Source of the DNA: Saturnia japonica
Lineage: Eukaryota; Arthropoda; Insecta; Lepidoptera; Saturniidae
Assembly: GCA_033032175.1 (NCBI GenBank)
Contig: CM065310.1
Span: 4,526,001 to 4,590,000 of the forward strand
Reading direction: 5' to 3'
Length of the DNA stretch: 64,000 nt
This document shows, one piece after another, positions 13,371 to 26,160 of this stretch. Numbering within the stretch: the stretch's first letter is position 1; each line of letters starts with the position of its first letter. Under the pieces are notes generated by a model. That model saw only the letters and a list, made by a program, of their open reading frames with translations, did not search any database and was not told where the DNA came from. Position numbers and translations under genes: made by a program.

Positions 13371-13975
13371 GATGGCTCAGTTGGTAGCGTGTACGAACTC
13401 CGCGTCGATTGATGTGGAGTTCGAATCTCTGCAATGAGCCTGAGCTTTCGATAAAGGAAAACATCGTGATTAAACCTTAACATGGTACCATCACATACAT
13501 AACATACCATCACGCCTGTATCCCCGAAAGGTTTGGCAGATGTGTACTAATGTACACCCACAGTTAGTTTATGTTTTTTAGGTCCCATGTAATAGGGAGC
13601 GAGCCTATTGCCATTAATCGGGCACGAAGCCAAACTCCGAGTTGCTACTGAGAATTTTCATAGACAAACCCAATAACAATTTGCTCGATCTGGGAATCGA
13701 ACCCAGAGCCTCGATCACAGCAGTCACGCTTACGACCACTAGGCAAATGAGGCAGAGGTAGCTTGGTGCTATCACCAAGTCCTATGACTTTTCTAATGCC
13801 CGCCTTGCTAGCTACAACTCTCAAGTTGAAAATTCTGTCGTCAAACACAAATAGATGTGTTCCGGCAGCAGCCCTTGAGAGCCAGTTCTCCACTAGGCTT
13901 AACGTGTTACCATCTAGGGCCATATCGTTACTTAAGATCAGATGAGATTGGTGCCGCAAAGCTCAACCGATAAAG
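13371..13975 (+). mobile_element. SINE-A copy 1, split by a nested SINE-B
   Basis: The tRNA-like head at 13371-13440 has a Pol III A-box-like TGGCTCAGTTGGTAGCG and a B-box-like GAGTTCGAATC. The tail resumes at 13776 with TTTTCTAATGCCCGCC and runs to about 13975. The intervening 13495-13770 is another SINE. A 104-codon minus frame over this region is explained by the two SINEs. Confidence 0.7.
13495..13770 (-). mobile_element. SINE-B copy inserted within SINE-A
   Basis: On the minus strand it begins GCCTAGTGGTCGTAAGCGTG and has GGGTTCGATTCCCAG (B box). It ends near ATGGTATGTTATGTATG. ATCAC at 13490-13494 and again at 13771-13775 may be the target duplication, though 5 bp could be chance. Confidence 0.68.
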
Positions 13976-14220
13976 ATTAATTAGATGACATTTTAAAGAT
14001 TATGACTTCCGTGACTAAAGTAAAATTAGGTTAAAATTAATATTTATAACTAATATGAATACCTAAACGCAACCGGATTTTGGACAAGAGGAAGAGGTTC
14101 AGTTGCTCTCTGTCAAAAAAGCCTTTCAGTATATTAAGACTATAAGACTAGGTGGGGAGCTTTAGTAGTGTGGGGCGACCACAATTGTTGTTATTAGTCA
14201 CATAGATAGAATAATAATAA

Positions 14221-14312
14221 CTAGCGATCGCCCTAACACTCGACTATTTTCTGTTTAACATTTGTAGTATTCATGAACCTAAACAATGAGTATTATCTAC
14301 ATCACTTGTCAC
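14221..14312 (-). mobile_element. Helitron H1 fragment, 3' end only
   Basis: Has the CTAG terminus with GCGATCGCCC and the adjacent conserved region up to TATTATCTACATCACTTG. The rest is missing; an RT fragment adjoins. Confidence 0.6.
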
Positions 14313-14319
14313 ACATCAT

Positions 14320-14760
14320 CACATCTAAATAGTGTTTTATCTTAAGTATTAACGTACTGTGGTCAACGCAGTCGAAGGCCTTTAGAGATCACAGAACACG
14401 CCGATTGCATCCTGCGACTCCTCCCAAGCCCTATATATATATGACTTAGCAGTGTCGCACCAGCGTCAGTGGTAGATTTAGATTTTGTGAAACCATATTG
14501 CCGACCATCCAAAATCATTGTGCTTTAAATATTGTACTAGTTGCTGGAGCATAATTTTCTCGAAAATCTTACTAATCGACGGAAGTACAGAAATTGGTCT
14601 ATAATTTCCAAGATTACTTCTACAACCTGATTTAAACAGAGGAACTACTTTACTTATTTTCATTAAATTCTGGAAAGTCCCTGTTTTTATGCACTGATTA
14701 AATATATTAGCGATATATAGATCAATATAGATCGAACTTCTAATTTGGTACAAGTGTCCA
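14320..14760 (-). pseudogene. CR1/Jockey-type reverse transcriptase fragment
   Basis: The minus frame 14753-14478 reads SKVVPLFKSGCRSNLGNYRP then ISVLPSISKIFEKIMLQQLV, the start of a non-LTR RT domain. Further 3', in a shifted frame, come VFCDL and KAFDCVDHS, the first catalytic-Asp block. The copy is truncated at both ends and adjoins a Helitron piece at 14221-14312. Confidence 0.75.
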
Positions 14761-16584
14761 ATAAAACCGCGAACTAATACTATTCCGATATTATCGGATA
14801 TATGTAAAACTATCTGTGTCCCACGGTTTCACCCATGTTTAAAAGCATATTTTTAGGGTTTTTTTTTTTTATACTTTGTGTAAAACTATCGATATTTTTA
14901 TGAGGAATAAATTTATTTTTAAATTTATAACATAGCCTATATTACTCGCTGATACTGTCGCTTTATATTGGTAAAAGAATTTTAAAAATCGGTCCAGTAG
15001 TTTTTAAGTTTATCAATTACAAACAAAAATCAAGTCTTTCTTCTTTATAATATTGGCTTGGATATGGGATATTATGATATTATTACGAACCCTGATAAAA
15101 ACAAAATTGTCTCTAATAATTTAATTTAATAACAACCAGGTAGTCATGGATATTTTAAAAAATCGATAAAAAAGCATCACTAACTCACGCATAACATAAG
15201 GCACGTAATTTCAACAATAGCAGGCCATTCAATAAAATCACTGAACCATGATCGAAATGAAAAAAAGAATGTAATAAGGTAGCTGATATAAATTGTACAA
15301 TGTAATTTTTTTTAAATATATATATACCTATTTTACTGCAATTTGATTTATTACGCTTATGAATTCAAAATATTGTTACCAAAACTATTGATAAATTAGT
15401 CCAATTGAAGGGCCCTGTTGAGAATGTCGCTAATCCCACTTAGAGACCTTTTGATCATAATATAGCATTGACCTCAAAAGCATTTCTGAATTTTTTAAAT
15501 CTTCCAAGTACATTTATAGAAAATTGCTCATGAATGTTATATAAAAAAATGTTATCTATTGTCTGTTTGTTTGTTAATGTAGATTTAACTCAAAAACCGG
15601 CTTGACCGATATATTCAAATTTTGTACACGTAAGTCATTGCTCAGTTGATAGGGAAATAGGTATAATATGTTATTTCGCTACATAGTACCTATTATATTA
15701 GGTTCAAACTGACTGACTGACATAATATTTTATCAACGCAAATCCCAAACTATTGGGGCTAGGATCGTGAAAATTTGTATTCGAGTTGCTTTTACACTGC
15801 AGGTGAGCACTAAGGAGGGATCACATCCCCTAATGTGCTGAAAAGGGGATGAAAATGTGTATGAAAATCCGTCATTTCTGAAAATAGTTCCGTGTATAAA
15901 AATTGATATTTGGCAATTCAGTTAGAAAATATGGGTCGGGATATAACTCAACTATGTCACGAGCAAAGCCGCGGTAAAAGCTCTAGTATAGGATGCATTA
16001 TTAAATAAATCTTCAACGGCGAAGCTCGTTAGTTCGCTGATGAGTGCTGGCGCGGAAGTCGGAACGCGTAACGAACATGCAAGCGAGTTGTGACCTAACG
16101 TTTGCCTCATTATGAGTTACAAAATTACATTTTCATTTTTTATTTAAGTTAATAAACATGAACTCCAGGTCCTTAAAAATGTTTCAATTAAAAAGATGTT
16201 ACAGATGATGAAAAATATTTTACAGAAAATTAAAAATTTCCTATAAGTTCGCTAACCAGAATTTATACTATACTAGGTAAAATCCTTTCTTAGTGAGCGT
16301 CTAAATCGCGAAAGAAGTTACTATGCTAAATTTTAAGTCAATCGGAAGTATAATTTCGGAAATCTCGCTTTGATGTGTACATAAAATATAAATTATGTTA
16401 AAGGCAATGTAAGAAATACCGGCAATATACATTGCCTATAACATATATATATATAATTATTATATAGTTTTATATTTAAAGAAAATCGGATAAGTAGTTT
16501 TACACCCCAACTCACAAACATTACCTCTTTATATTATTGGTAGGTACCTACCTAAAGATAAATATATTATGTTTGTATTTCTTT
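14761..16584. other. Old, degenerate repeat DNA
   Basis: Contains ACTATCTGTGTCCCACGGTT (mutated terminal motif of the CTAG family) near 14810 and a second degenerate element ending GCCGCGGTAAAAGCTCTAG at 15986. No gene. Confidence 0.45.
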
Positions 16585-16800
16585 AGTTATGTCTATGGAG
16601 ATTTCTCTCTGCTTGGGGCAGTCTTACTAGTGGAATTCTTCCAGCCTACAAAAGTCGCAGCCAAATAGCATAGTGCTGTGTTCCTGCGGTGAGCTCCTTC
16701 GGATAGCAGTATACTATACTACTATACTATACTATACTGTCCATAGGCTACAGTAGCCGCTTACCATCAGACGGCCTGTATGCTTGTTTACTAACCTTGT
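16585..16800 (+). repeat. Interspersed repeat D, with (TATAC)n
   Basis: TCTCTCTGCTTGGGGCAGTC to CGCTTACCATCAGACGGCC, with a TATAC-type microsatellite at about 16708-16738. Confidence 0.55.
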
Positions 16801-16809
16801 TCTATATAA

Positions 16810-17035
16810 AATATAAATTTGAATTTAAAAAAACGCAATACAGGGTAATTTTTGCAAAAAAGAATACGACTTCGATGATTTTGAGAAGTTCCTTGGTGTA
16901 CCTTTGAAGTAGAAGGTCTAATGCAGATGAAATTAAAAAGGGACCACCCTTGAGGTATCCCTTTCCAACTAACAAAAAATCATTCAAATCGGTTCCTAAA
17001 TAAAAAGTTATGGCTGGTTATCCATTAAAATATAT
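16810..17035 (-). repeat. Interspersed repeat E
   Basis: Shares TTTTGAGAAGTTCCTTGGTG, CTTGAGGTATCCCTTTCC and AAATCGGTTC with copies at 27545-27785, 29165-29345 and 41240-41340. Non-coding; class not recognised; orientation arbitrary. Confidence 0.45.
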
Positions 17036-17369
17036 ATACATATAGGTACATTAAGTGCATTGCTATTGATAGCGTTCGTCTTTTTTTAAAGTGGGTTAAA
17101 AAGTATACGAAAATTGTACAGAACATTAGTTTTGAGAGCGAAAGTGAGCCAGTGTGACGTTGTATGTTTGTACGAATAATTCTCATTTGCATTCTCGAAC
17201 GATAGAAAAAAAACGTGTTTCGGGTCAGTTATGTCAGCGGAGTTATCAATAGTTCTCGGACGACCGTCACTCGCGCATTCAACTTATCACGTTCGATGAT
17301 GTTTTTTAGTAACAATAAGTAGCTATTAGTATTTATGACGTCATGCAGCGAGATAAAGGTTACTTAAGA

Positions 17370-17755
17370 CAATCCGGGAGTTGACAACTTTTGGAAAATT
17401 GTTTTAAAAATTTTTTATTTTGAAAACAATACTTATGAATAATTTTTTTAATTAATACAGCATAAAAAATGATTAAAATTATTTTCTGAATAAAAAGTAC
17501 GCTACAAAAACGATGTATTATGGTACCATGACGTCATCATTCATTTTATATGTAATTTTGTATGATAATAATATCAAGTCTAACGTTCATATTTACTGAA
17601 TGGTGACGTCACGTTTTCTAATCGGCGTTTCAAATCACGTGACTCACATACAAAATATGAATTTTCCAAAGGGCAAATTAATTAAATAAATAATTACTTT
17701 TCCAGACTTGTATTTTTTTAGGCTTTTTATTTATATACAGTCAACTCGCGGATTG
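17370..17755. mobile_element. MITE family M2, copy 1 (386 bp)
   Basis: The left end CAATCCGGGAGTTGAC and the right end (reverse complement) CAATCCGCGAGTTGAC are near-perfect 16-bp inverted repeats. The interior is AT-rich and non-coding. A related copy lies at 37681. No clear target-site duplication was identified. Confidence 0.6.
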
Positions 17756-20700
17756 TGGTCAGCTATGATCAAATATACATACTTACACACGTACAAAGAA
17801 GGTACCAAATCGAGTATAAAGTGACAGGTGAAGAAGTGAAATTTCTTAGAAAAGGAGACGCGAATAGCCTAAACTGTGTATTAGATTTATATATTTCTCC
17901 TACTCTGTACGATAAAGCTTCCTTCACTCTAAAGTAACGAAATTTGCCTAAACGTGACGTGTCCTTGAAATTTCACTTCAAAACGTTCCTGACTTGCTTT
18001 GGCGTGACATCTTTTGGCATAGGTCAGTGTATAAATTCTTTTCAGTAATAGCTTTCTCTGTGATATTTACAATTTAACATTTTGTACACGAGTAGCATAT
18101 GCAGAAGTGCCTTTTTTGGATTAGTTCATTAGTTTTAATGGCACACCTCGAATATTTATTCAAGATATTAAAAAAAGGCGTGGACTATGCTTGTGAAAAC
18201 ACAAGAATTCACAAGAATTTCTTTATTATACAAAAAAAAAAAAATACACACAAACTATTATTTTCCAGTTAACGTACAATAAGCTATAGTCTGCATTTTG
18301 CACCATTTCCTTTTTTATTGTTTGTAGCTTTAACGTTTGAGCCACCATTGCTTTAAAAATTATGATATTAAAACTATTTTTACCCTATTACATGATAAAG
18401 TTACAACTTAAATAATCAAGGTAATCTTCAAATATTACTAGGGCTAAGAATATTTATATAAGTACCAAAAGAAATATCAGCGAAAAAAAAAAACTAAATC
18501 GAATCTAGTCTCCAAATTCAACGTCAACAAAAATGTAAGTATTGTCTTTTCGAATTCCAATAGTAGTCCCCACCTGTATACTCCCACCAGACCATTACCA
18601 TCACAACAATATCAACACTCATTACGCAACGAAACCTCCTTAGCAATACTGCATTTCTAAACAGGTTCTAAGACACATTCATGAACCTTATCATAATTGA
18701 ATAAAGATTATTTTCAAACAACAAGTATATTTGGTATAGGTAGACTCATGAGTTACGACACTACGATAATTTGTATGGGATATTGGTTAATAAGAGGCCC
18801 ATAGGTTTTGGCTTGAAAAATCGTTTTGCAATGCCATAGATAGATTAGGGATTTACTTGCATTGTAAATTATAAGTTATTTTTATTATTTACTATCTGTG
18901 CCCCACGGTTTCACACGTATTAATTTTATAAAACAAACATCGCCAACGCACCCGTGTAGGCAATTTTTTATACTTTGTGTAAAACTATCAACATTTTTAT
19001 GAGGAACAAATTATGTTTTCAAATTACATTAAAGTCTATGTTGCTCACTCATACTGTAAGCTTTATATTGGTGAAAGAGTTTTTAAAATCGGTCCAGTAG
19101 TTTTGCGTTTATCCATTACAAACAAAAAAAAAATCAAGTCTTTTTTCTTTATAATATTTATAGCATAAAGTTTCTAAAATTTTAGGTATAATTATTAAAA
19201 AAAAACAATATAAGAAATACTTTAATTAAATATATTTATTATACTCTAAGAAATATTTAAAAAAAACATTAATGTAATGCAAAAGAATAATGTGAATTTT
19301 AGAATTTAATGGACCGAACCTTTTTTATTACCTTAAAAATAATAAGTTATAAATAACATTAAATTTTCATTTACAATTGTTAAGTATTTTATTTGTATAT
19401 TTAAATAAAAATATACACATAAAATTCGTTTATCGACAACAATGATAGCGTTATTTATTTCTCAGTTATTAATGATACAAAAAAATACAATTTCAATTCA
19501 TAGTGTATAAAATGCGTAGATAGAACTATGTGCATCGCAATTATTATAATTACTAACTTCATAATAATTATTTAACATAATATTATAATATCTCACCTCA
19601 GTGTTTATATCCTTTGTCTGAAATGTAAACTGGGACCAACTGAACAACTAATAAATTAATATCAGTTATCGAACGAGAACGAGAATGCACCAGCCGTCCG
19701 TGAACTTGACGTTGTTGCTTAGCGATACTCCCGGGGAAAACGACCCTTAACGTACAGACACAAAATTCTCAAATTTAAAATAACACATTAAAAAAAAAAC
19801 TAAAAAGTTAAATAAACTTGTACAGTGAATTCAATTGAATTGAAATACGTAATTCGATAATAATTTGTAATTCGAACGATTTTTTTTCTATTAACGCAAT
19901 CCAAGCGCGCGTCTACGCGGCGGTACGGGTCGCACTACGTAAATGTCAGCACAATCGGCACATGTGCGGGCCGTGGTAAAGACTCGGTCACACCGGTACT
20001 GATTTCCTGAAGGTATGTAAAATGTGTTGTATTCTTTACATTATTGTGGATCCGTTAAGAAACCGCGTTCCAGCCGAAGAGTTTAAACACTTAAATCTTA
20101 AATATTATAATTATCCGAGCATAACAATCTGTATGAATAAAACGAATAATTGATACATCTTAACGGGTCTCCTCAATAATAGGGATTTTATCTAAACCGT
20201 TAAAATAAAAATACCGGTAAAACCGATAAAATTTTAACGTTCATGAGTGCCTTTTCTGGGACCAAATTGAATTTGATTCGTGCTGCTAAAGTTATACCGT
20301 TTAAATAATGTTAAAGTAGTAGCCCTGTGCAATTTTTAACTATGGAAACACATGTGGCACGCCTTTTTCTATTGCCAAGCAGAAGCGCCAGTCCTCACGC
20401 TGCTTTGATCCAATCTGAAAGATGTGGTTGGCACATGTGGCTACATATAGGATTTACAACTCAGTTAATCACCCTCACCTCAACCTTTTACTTACTGGTT
20501 TTAATTAAGACTACGATCTTTCTAAGGTTGATAAACAGCGACAACCTACATTGACATTGAGCTATGTAATGTTGGCAAATACATGATACGCTTATGCTTT
20601 TCTAATACAAAAACTAGGTGTACTTTATTAATTGTATAGTTTATAAAGAATACTCGTGAAAATTGTTACAAGGCGATGCGTTTTATGAGCTTCTTAAAAA

Positions 20701-21244
20701 AATCGCATGAAAATTATGTATCATGTTGTAGAAGCCCTTAGTTTGCTGGAGTGAGATAGCGTAGCTGGTCATATCCGCTTTCCTCTGCGTTATGTAAGCT
20801 ACGGCCCTGGAGCCTGGCGACGCACCCCGGAGCTCTCGCCCGAACCACCCATCTCGGCACCGGAACCTCTCGCGACACCCTCCTAACTAGGGCTGCCAAC
20901 TTTTGATCTCTGATTTGCTTTAAATGAATAGTTCGACTAAAGGACAGGGCTGGTAAAACGCAAAGAGCGAAAGATCGCGAAATTTTATATTCTAGTTACT
21001 TAAACGATTGCCGTATAAATATCTTAGCTAAAAAGCAGTGTCGTTTGATGATCTTCGCCACAAAAAACTAAAAGCTGATGCCAAATGGTATTATCACATC
21101 ATTTCTTTTAGTTTTTGTTTTTAATGTTTATTATGCTTTTTTTGGCAATTTTTGTGACAATTTCCTTTCTTTCAAAAATGAAACTAACAAATTTTGCATG
21201 AATTATTAATTATACAGGGTTTGTAAAAAATAGTAGCTCAGTAT
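17756..21244. other. AT-rich intergenic DNA
   Basis: Includes the possible leader at 19860-20013, a LINE-tail scrap near 20225-20280, a CTAT-mutated element near 18890 and an unidentified GC-rich patch at 20730-20890. No coding gene supported. Confidence 0.5.
19860..20013 (+). promoter_or_regulatory. Possible promoter and non-coding first exon ending at a splice donor
   Basis: A GC-richer island (GCGCGCGTCTACGCGGCGGT and nearby CG-rich DNA) in AT-rich surroundings, ending CCTGAAG|GTATGTAA, a strong donor-like sequence at 20014. No ORF is carried. It could be the 5' leader of a plus-strand gene, but no matching downstream exon was found. Confidence 0.25.
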
Positions 21245-21500
21245 ATTAATGGCACTGTCCCTGATGGTGACCTCAGTACAATCAAAACACAACGGTGACC
21301 ACCGAGAAATCAATAATTAATTAGCGGTCGCTGCTGTCATGTTGTTCTTCATAAATATCTCTTTACGTTACACTTGCAGGACCCGACGTCGTAAGAAGGT
21401 GGTGGAAGAACACATGGTCCGAAGATGGTTCTGCAGTTTCACGTTACAGCAAATATAATAAGACATAGGGAACATTTTACTTCGTGCTGAAATAGAGCTT
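21245..21500 (+). repeat. Interspersed repeat F
   Basis: ACTGTCCCTGATGGTGACC, ACAACGGTGACCACCGAG, GGCGGTCGCTG-like core, ATAAATATCTCTTTACG, GACGTCGTAAGAAGGTGG. Copies at 37205, 55290, 61060 and 62280. Confidence 0.5.
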
Positions 21501-21930
21501 ATGGTAAAACAGTTGGAAGCAATAACGCGATAAAAAAGACCTACTTAACAAGAAAATAAGCGACACTCATATATCTAATGCAAAACGAATCTTCTAGAGT
21601 TCAGAAAATGAGGACGTCTAATGTTTCGCGGGATAACTGGCAACCCTAATTCTAACTCCTAAGCTGCATGTTAGGTTCCGATATACGTACACAATTAAAT
21701 TGACAATTTTATTAAATATAATTTTCCACTATGTAACGTCACATTTTGCGGCAAATTTATTCTATTTTTTGAGAATGTTCCATTGTGTCTTTTTAAATTA
21801 AATTAATATTTATTTAGATATTGAAATACGGTAGCTAAGACATGAATATATTTTAGCAGAGAACATTAAACTAGCAACAAAGAATAGAAACAATATTCTT
21901 GTGAATAATAATGCGTATGAAAGTATTTAT

Positions 21931-22348
21931 ACATATAAAATAAAAATAAAATATTTGTCGGTCTATCTGTTTATGCTGGGTAATCTCCGAAACGGTTGAA
22001 CCGATTTTGACGGGACTTTCACTGGGAGTAATTTAGGCTACTTTTATTTTGGAAAAAGATAGGGTTTCGCGCACTTAAAAAAAAACTGGTAATAATGAAT
22101 CAATTCGGGCGCTTAAATGGCTTACGCTGAGTAAACCATATGAGATATATCAAATTAATGTATTAAATAATTGTAGGCATTAAAAAGACTTATAAAAAAA
22201 TCAAAGAGAGTATATTTCTATCTTCTGAGCAACACCCACAATAAGCATTTTTGTCTAAAATAACCGGGAGCGGGAGTACCAAGTTTTTGCGTATGGCCGA
22301 TCGACGGCTTTCTCTAGCCCACGTGAGCGAAGCCACGGGCACAGCTAG
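21931..22348 (+). mobile_element. Degenerate non-autonomous element ending GGGCACAGCTAG
   Basis: Ends ACGTGAGCGAAGCCACGGGC ACAGCTAG then T, a CTAG terminus preceded by a GC-rich stem-like block; possibly another Helitron family. It begins with an AT-rich stretch and TCTGTTTATGCTGGGTAATC. The same body occurs at 6650-6957. Confidence 0.45.
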
Positions 22349-23007
22349 TCTAACAAATAAAGGTTTCTGTATAAAAGTAGCACAAGGATCCATGATTTTG
22401 TAATTGGAAAACACTATGATCAGCACTCGGTCATCTCCAAGCTATGATTTTGAAAATTCGACTTTAATGCATACATACATAAAACTCATTAACACAAAAA
22501 CTTGGTCCGTAATTTCACAACGTGACGTAGCGTTCCCTCCCGCACTCTTTACGATTGTTCCCGCACTTTCCGCAAACATCAATTCCTGTTTGTTCAATTA
22601 CGTCATTATTAATGTGTAATGATTTGAACGATTTGTTCGAATAACAATCGATACAATGTTTGATAATACCTTCTTCAATAAGAAAGACGATTTTACATTT
22701 GTAGTAAACAATCTCTGAAAGGACTTATACGATTCTAAAAATTCTTTCGCTCTTCACAAACGACATTATTCCTGAGCGTTATAGGATATTTTTAGTATTG
22801 TAATTAAGGTGAACGAAGTGGCAGGCGGTTGTTAGTTACATTCAATTTTTAAACGGTTTTTTATTCCCTTTGTTATTAAGAGTATTTTGGATCTCGTAGT
22901 ATTCTTTCCTTGATACAAAAACGTGATCGTAAACCATCTCATCAAGAAATTACTCTGACCAAAATAAACGTTATTTTTTACAAATATTGTGTATAGAATT
23001 GGAAAAA

Positions 23008-23216
23008 CATACATACATACCATCACGCCTGTATCCCCAAAGGGTTAGACACCCACAGTTCGCCGAGTATGTTTTTAGGTCACATGTAATAGAGGGCGAG
23101 CCTATTTCCATTAATCGGGCACAAAGCCAAACTCCCAGCTGCTACTAAGAACTAAAAAAAAAACCAATAACACTTTGCTCAACCTGGAACCGAACCCAGG
23201 AACTCGATTGGAAAAA
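23008..23216 (-). mobile_element. SINE-B copy, reverse
   Basis: Reverse of the 25190 body (CATACCATCACGCCTGTATC, CCATTAATCGGGCACAAAGC) ending in the B-box GAACCGAACCCAGGAACTCG. Confidence 0.62.
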
Positions 23217-23399
23217 ATATTTTAAATGGCATCCTTGTAGTATATAATACACCCTACAACTTGGATTGGTGTTCTTCTCTTTTGCACATAGAACCATCTA
23301 TTTATTATAATATACACTTTTAGTAAATGTTAAGACCTTAATACGTATTTTACTTTTTTATTATTCCCAAGATTCCCAAGCTCGACGGTGGTTAAGTCT

Positions 23400-23560
23400 A
23401 ATAGGAGACAGGCTCTCAAGTACAGCTTCTAGAGCATGACACCTTTAGGTGCTTAACAACAGATTTTCAATTTGAGGGTGATAACTAGCTAGACGGGCAT
23501 GAGAAAATGCACTACCACCATGGTACCGTGGTTCTATCATGATGTTTTCCGTCACACTAT
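23400..23560 (-). mobile_element. SINE-A copy, reverse, partial
   Basis: Contains ACAGATTTTCAATTTGAGGG and CATGATGTTTTCCGTCAC. The head is lost. Confidence 0.5.
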
Positions 23561-23655
23561 ATATTTCCTCCAATCTTGGCGATTTTATGTCATATCTGGC
23601 ATTAAGCCAATCATCAGCATATCAGCCAATCGCCAGCAAGTGTAACTACTTATCA

Positions 23656-24013
23656 TCATTATATTAATACGTGAGAAAAAAACTTCGGACACCTTTTTAA
23701 GTGTATTGCGTGCACGGAAGACTGTGAGATTTGGCATGGTTAAAGTTTATATGGAGAAGGAGTGCAGAAAGCTAAAATTTATCTATAATATCTGTTACTA
23801 ATATATTAAATTAAATTAATTAATACTGCGAATCATAACTCGACCAGTGCAAGTGAACTTAGACCCCCCAAAATATTGACATTGTCACACAATGAAAAGT
23901 GACAGCAAGTGATATAATATTCATTGTTTAGGTTCATACTGCAAATGTCAAACAAAATATAGTCTATGATTAAAAAGTCGCTGGTCGAATTACGATCATT
24001 GGGCGACCGCTGG
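23656..24013 (+). mobile_element. Non-autonomous Helitron H1, 358 bp
   Basis: Starts A|TCATTATATTAATACG and ends GGGCGACCGCTGG|T (CTRR type). It contains the family's internal motif CGTGCACGGAAGACTGTGAG. A 74-codon minus frame inside is incidental. Confidence 0.72.
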
Positions 24014-25189
24014 TTTGTGTAAATATAATTGGATATTTTAACTGTACGAGTAAACAAATTTTAACATACTTAATATCAACTATAAATTAACTGTGTATAA
24101 ACTCGGATAACTACCAAGAGTTTAATTTTAAATGAAACTCAAACTTACAGAGATACAAATTCTTATGTGTACCTACTATTTTCATTTTACGTAAGCTAGA
24201 AATAACAGATAACAACCGATATAACGTTATCCATTTTTGTCTACACTTTTGGGAGTTCATGTGGGGTTTTGTCGGTAGGAAAATAAAATTGGAGCAACTC
24301 GACCCTAAAATTTAATAACACAGCGACACGTATATTATACTCGATAAAATGAAAAGCTCCCTCATATTGTATGCAATATATTCAACAGACCACTCTCATT
24401 TACCTTCTAACATATACCTGCCTGCCATATATACCTTAGGTTATGTTTAACGATGAACTTCTTAATATAATTTTACTAGCTTTTATCCGACCTAACAAAG
24501 TAATATTATATGATATATATCACTTCTTAACGGTGTACGCTACAAAATATATCTGTTAATTCTTCATTAAAATTAATGAGTCAAATAAGATAGCAAACAA
24601 GCGTACGAGACGTAATAAATTAAATTAAAAATGAATTCTTAATTATTTAATAAAAATAATATCAAAAACTTGTAACGCACAACAAACAGTGTTATATATA
24701 AATCACATATCCATAATAGAGCAAAAATTGATGAGGGTCAACGCAGAGCCGAAATGATTGAAAATACAAATGTGAACTTCGGACAGTAAGCTCATTTTTT
24801 GGGATAAGATATGAGTACTGAAATGGGATTCATTATATTTATTAATATTTCAAAGGAGATTTGAACAGATAAATGGACCGGTTTTTTTACGGTGGTCCTG
24901 TCATTTATAGAGATTACAATAATGGTAACAGCTATGAAGGATATATGTTTACTAAAAACGTATGTATTTTGCCTTTTGTTGCAAATTTGTTTTTTTTTAA
25001 TTGGTAGAATGGCAAAGCGATGCTGGTCGTCACTGCCATGCCGTCCTGCAAGCCGTTGGATAGAGAATGGCTAATCCCAAATCGTGACAAACCAAAAGAG
25101 AATGACTGTGATGGTTTAATCATTATGCGCAGTGTATAGATCCCTACTGGCCTAAATGCGCCACTATTGCAGGTGTATGGTATATGGTA

Positions 25190-25400
25190 TTAGCCTAGTG
25201 GTTGTAAGCACGACTGCTATGCTAGGGTTCCTGAGTTCGATTCCCCGGTAGAGCAAAGTGTTATTGGATTTTCCATGAAATTCTCAGCAGCAGCTCGGAG
25301 TTTTACGTTGTGCCCGATTAATGGCAATAGGCTCGCCTCCTATTACATGGGACCTAAAAACATACCCGGCGAACTGTGGGTGTACGCTTAGAATACCTCT
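25190..25400 (+). mobile_element. SINE-B copy
   Basis: tRNA-like head TAGCCTAGTGGTTGTAAGC with B box GAGTTCGATTCCCC. The body has TGCCCGATTAATGGCAATAG and CTATTACATGGGACCTAAAA. Confidence 0.65.
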
Positions 25401-25639
25401 GCCTAATAATTTATTGTAATCTCATGTTTAATGTGTGTTCTATTAATTATGTATGTATTTATAAAACTCAATAGTTCGTTTTATTGATTTTATGAACGTT
25501 TTAAAATCTGGAACTACCAGTAAATAAAAATTATTAGGTACATTTATTTATTTCGTTCACAGACACATATAATATATTACCAGGTAAACCAAAACTTATT
25601 ATATGCATAAACAATTACAAATTTGATAATTTAAACTAG

Positions 25640-26160
25640 CCACTAATATTTCCACAAGTTCTTTGAGTTTCTTCAGACTTCTTACCCCTTATCCTACTTA
25701 AGTACGGTCGGCACAACACGTTTTCTTCTTCCACTCCACTCTATCAAATATCATCTCAGTATTCACACCTTTTATACGCATATCATTCTTCACACAATCC
25801 ATCCATAACTTCTTCGGTACTTCCTCTTCTCCTGTATCCATTCACCTTCATACTTAACATTCTTTTAGTTATATATAACTTTCATCCCTCCCCATGACAT
25901 ACCTGTACCATGCTAGCTTATAACCCCTCAACTTCTCTGTGACTGGTGCTATTTTAAGACTTTCTCTAATAAAATAATTCCTGATCTTATCCATTCTAGT
26001 TACTCCACACATCCATCTTCACATTCGCAACTCTGCCACGTGTATTCTTCTTTCATCCATTTCTTTCGTTGCCTAGCAGTCCGATCCATACATCAAGACA
26101 GGTCTTAAAATGATTTTATACACTTTTTTAGTCTATTCACTGTGAGTTTCGTCAGACTAA
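25640..26160 (-). pseudogene. LINE ORF2 C-terminal fragment (RTE-like, 'RW(M)CGVT' type)
   Basis: Minus-strand translation with several stops gives YKTILRPVLMYGSDC, ATKEMDERRIHVAELRM, RWMCGVTRMDKIRNYFIRES, LKIAPVTEKLRGYKLAWY, VPKKLWMDCVKNDMRIKGVN and EWKKKTCCADRT in order. This order is typical of the region after the RT domain in RTE-like LINEs. Internal stops show that it is a decayed, 5'-truncated copy. No intact ORF. Confidence 0.7.

Noticed and set aside
13371..13445. Possible tRNA gene (A- and B-box-like motifs)
   Set aside because: The same head recurs with the same tail at 28005, 40982 and 45411, and no proper cloverleaf was evident; it is a SINE head.
13645..13959. 104-codon minus-strand ORF
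   Set aside because: It crosses the junction of the nested SINE-B and the SINE-A tail, so it is repeat-derived and not a gene.
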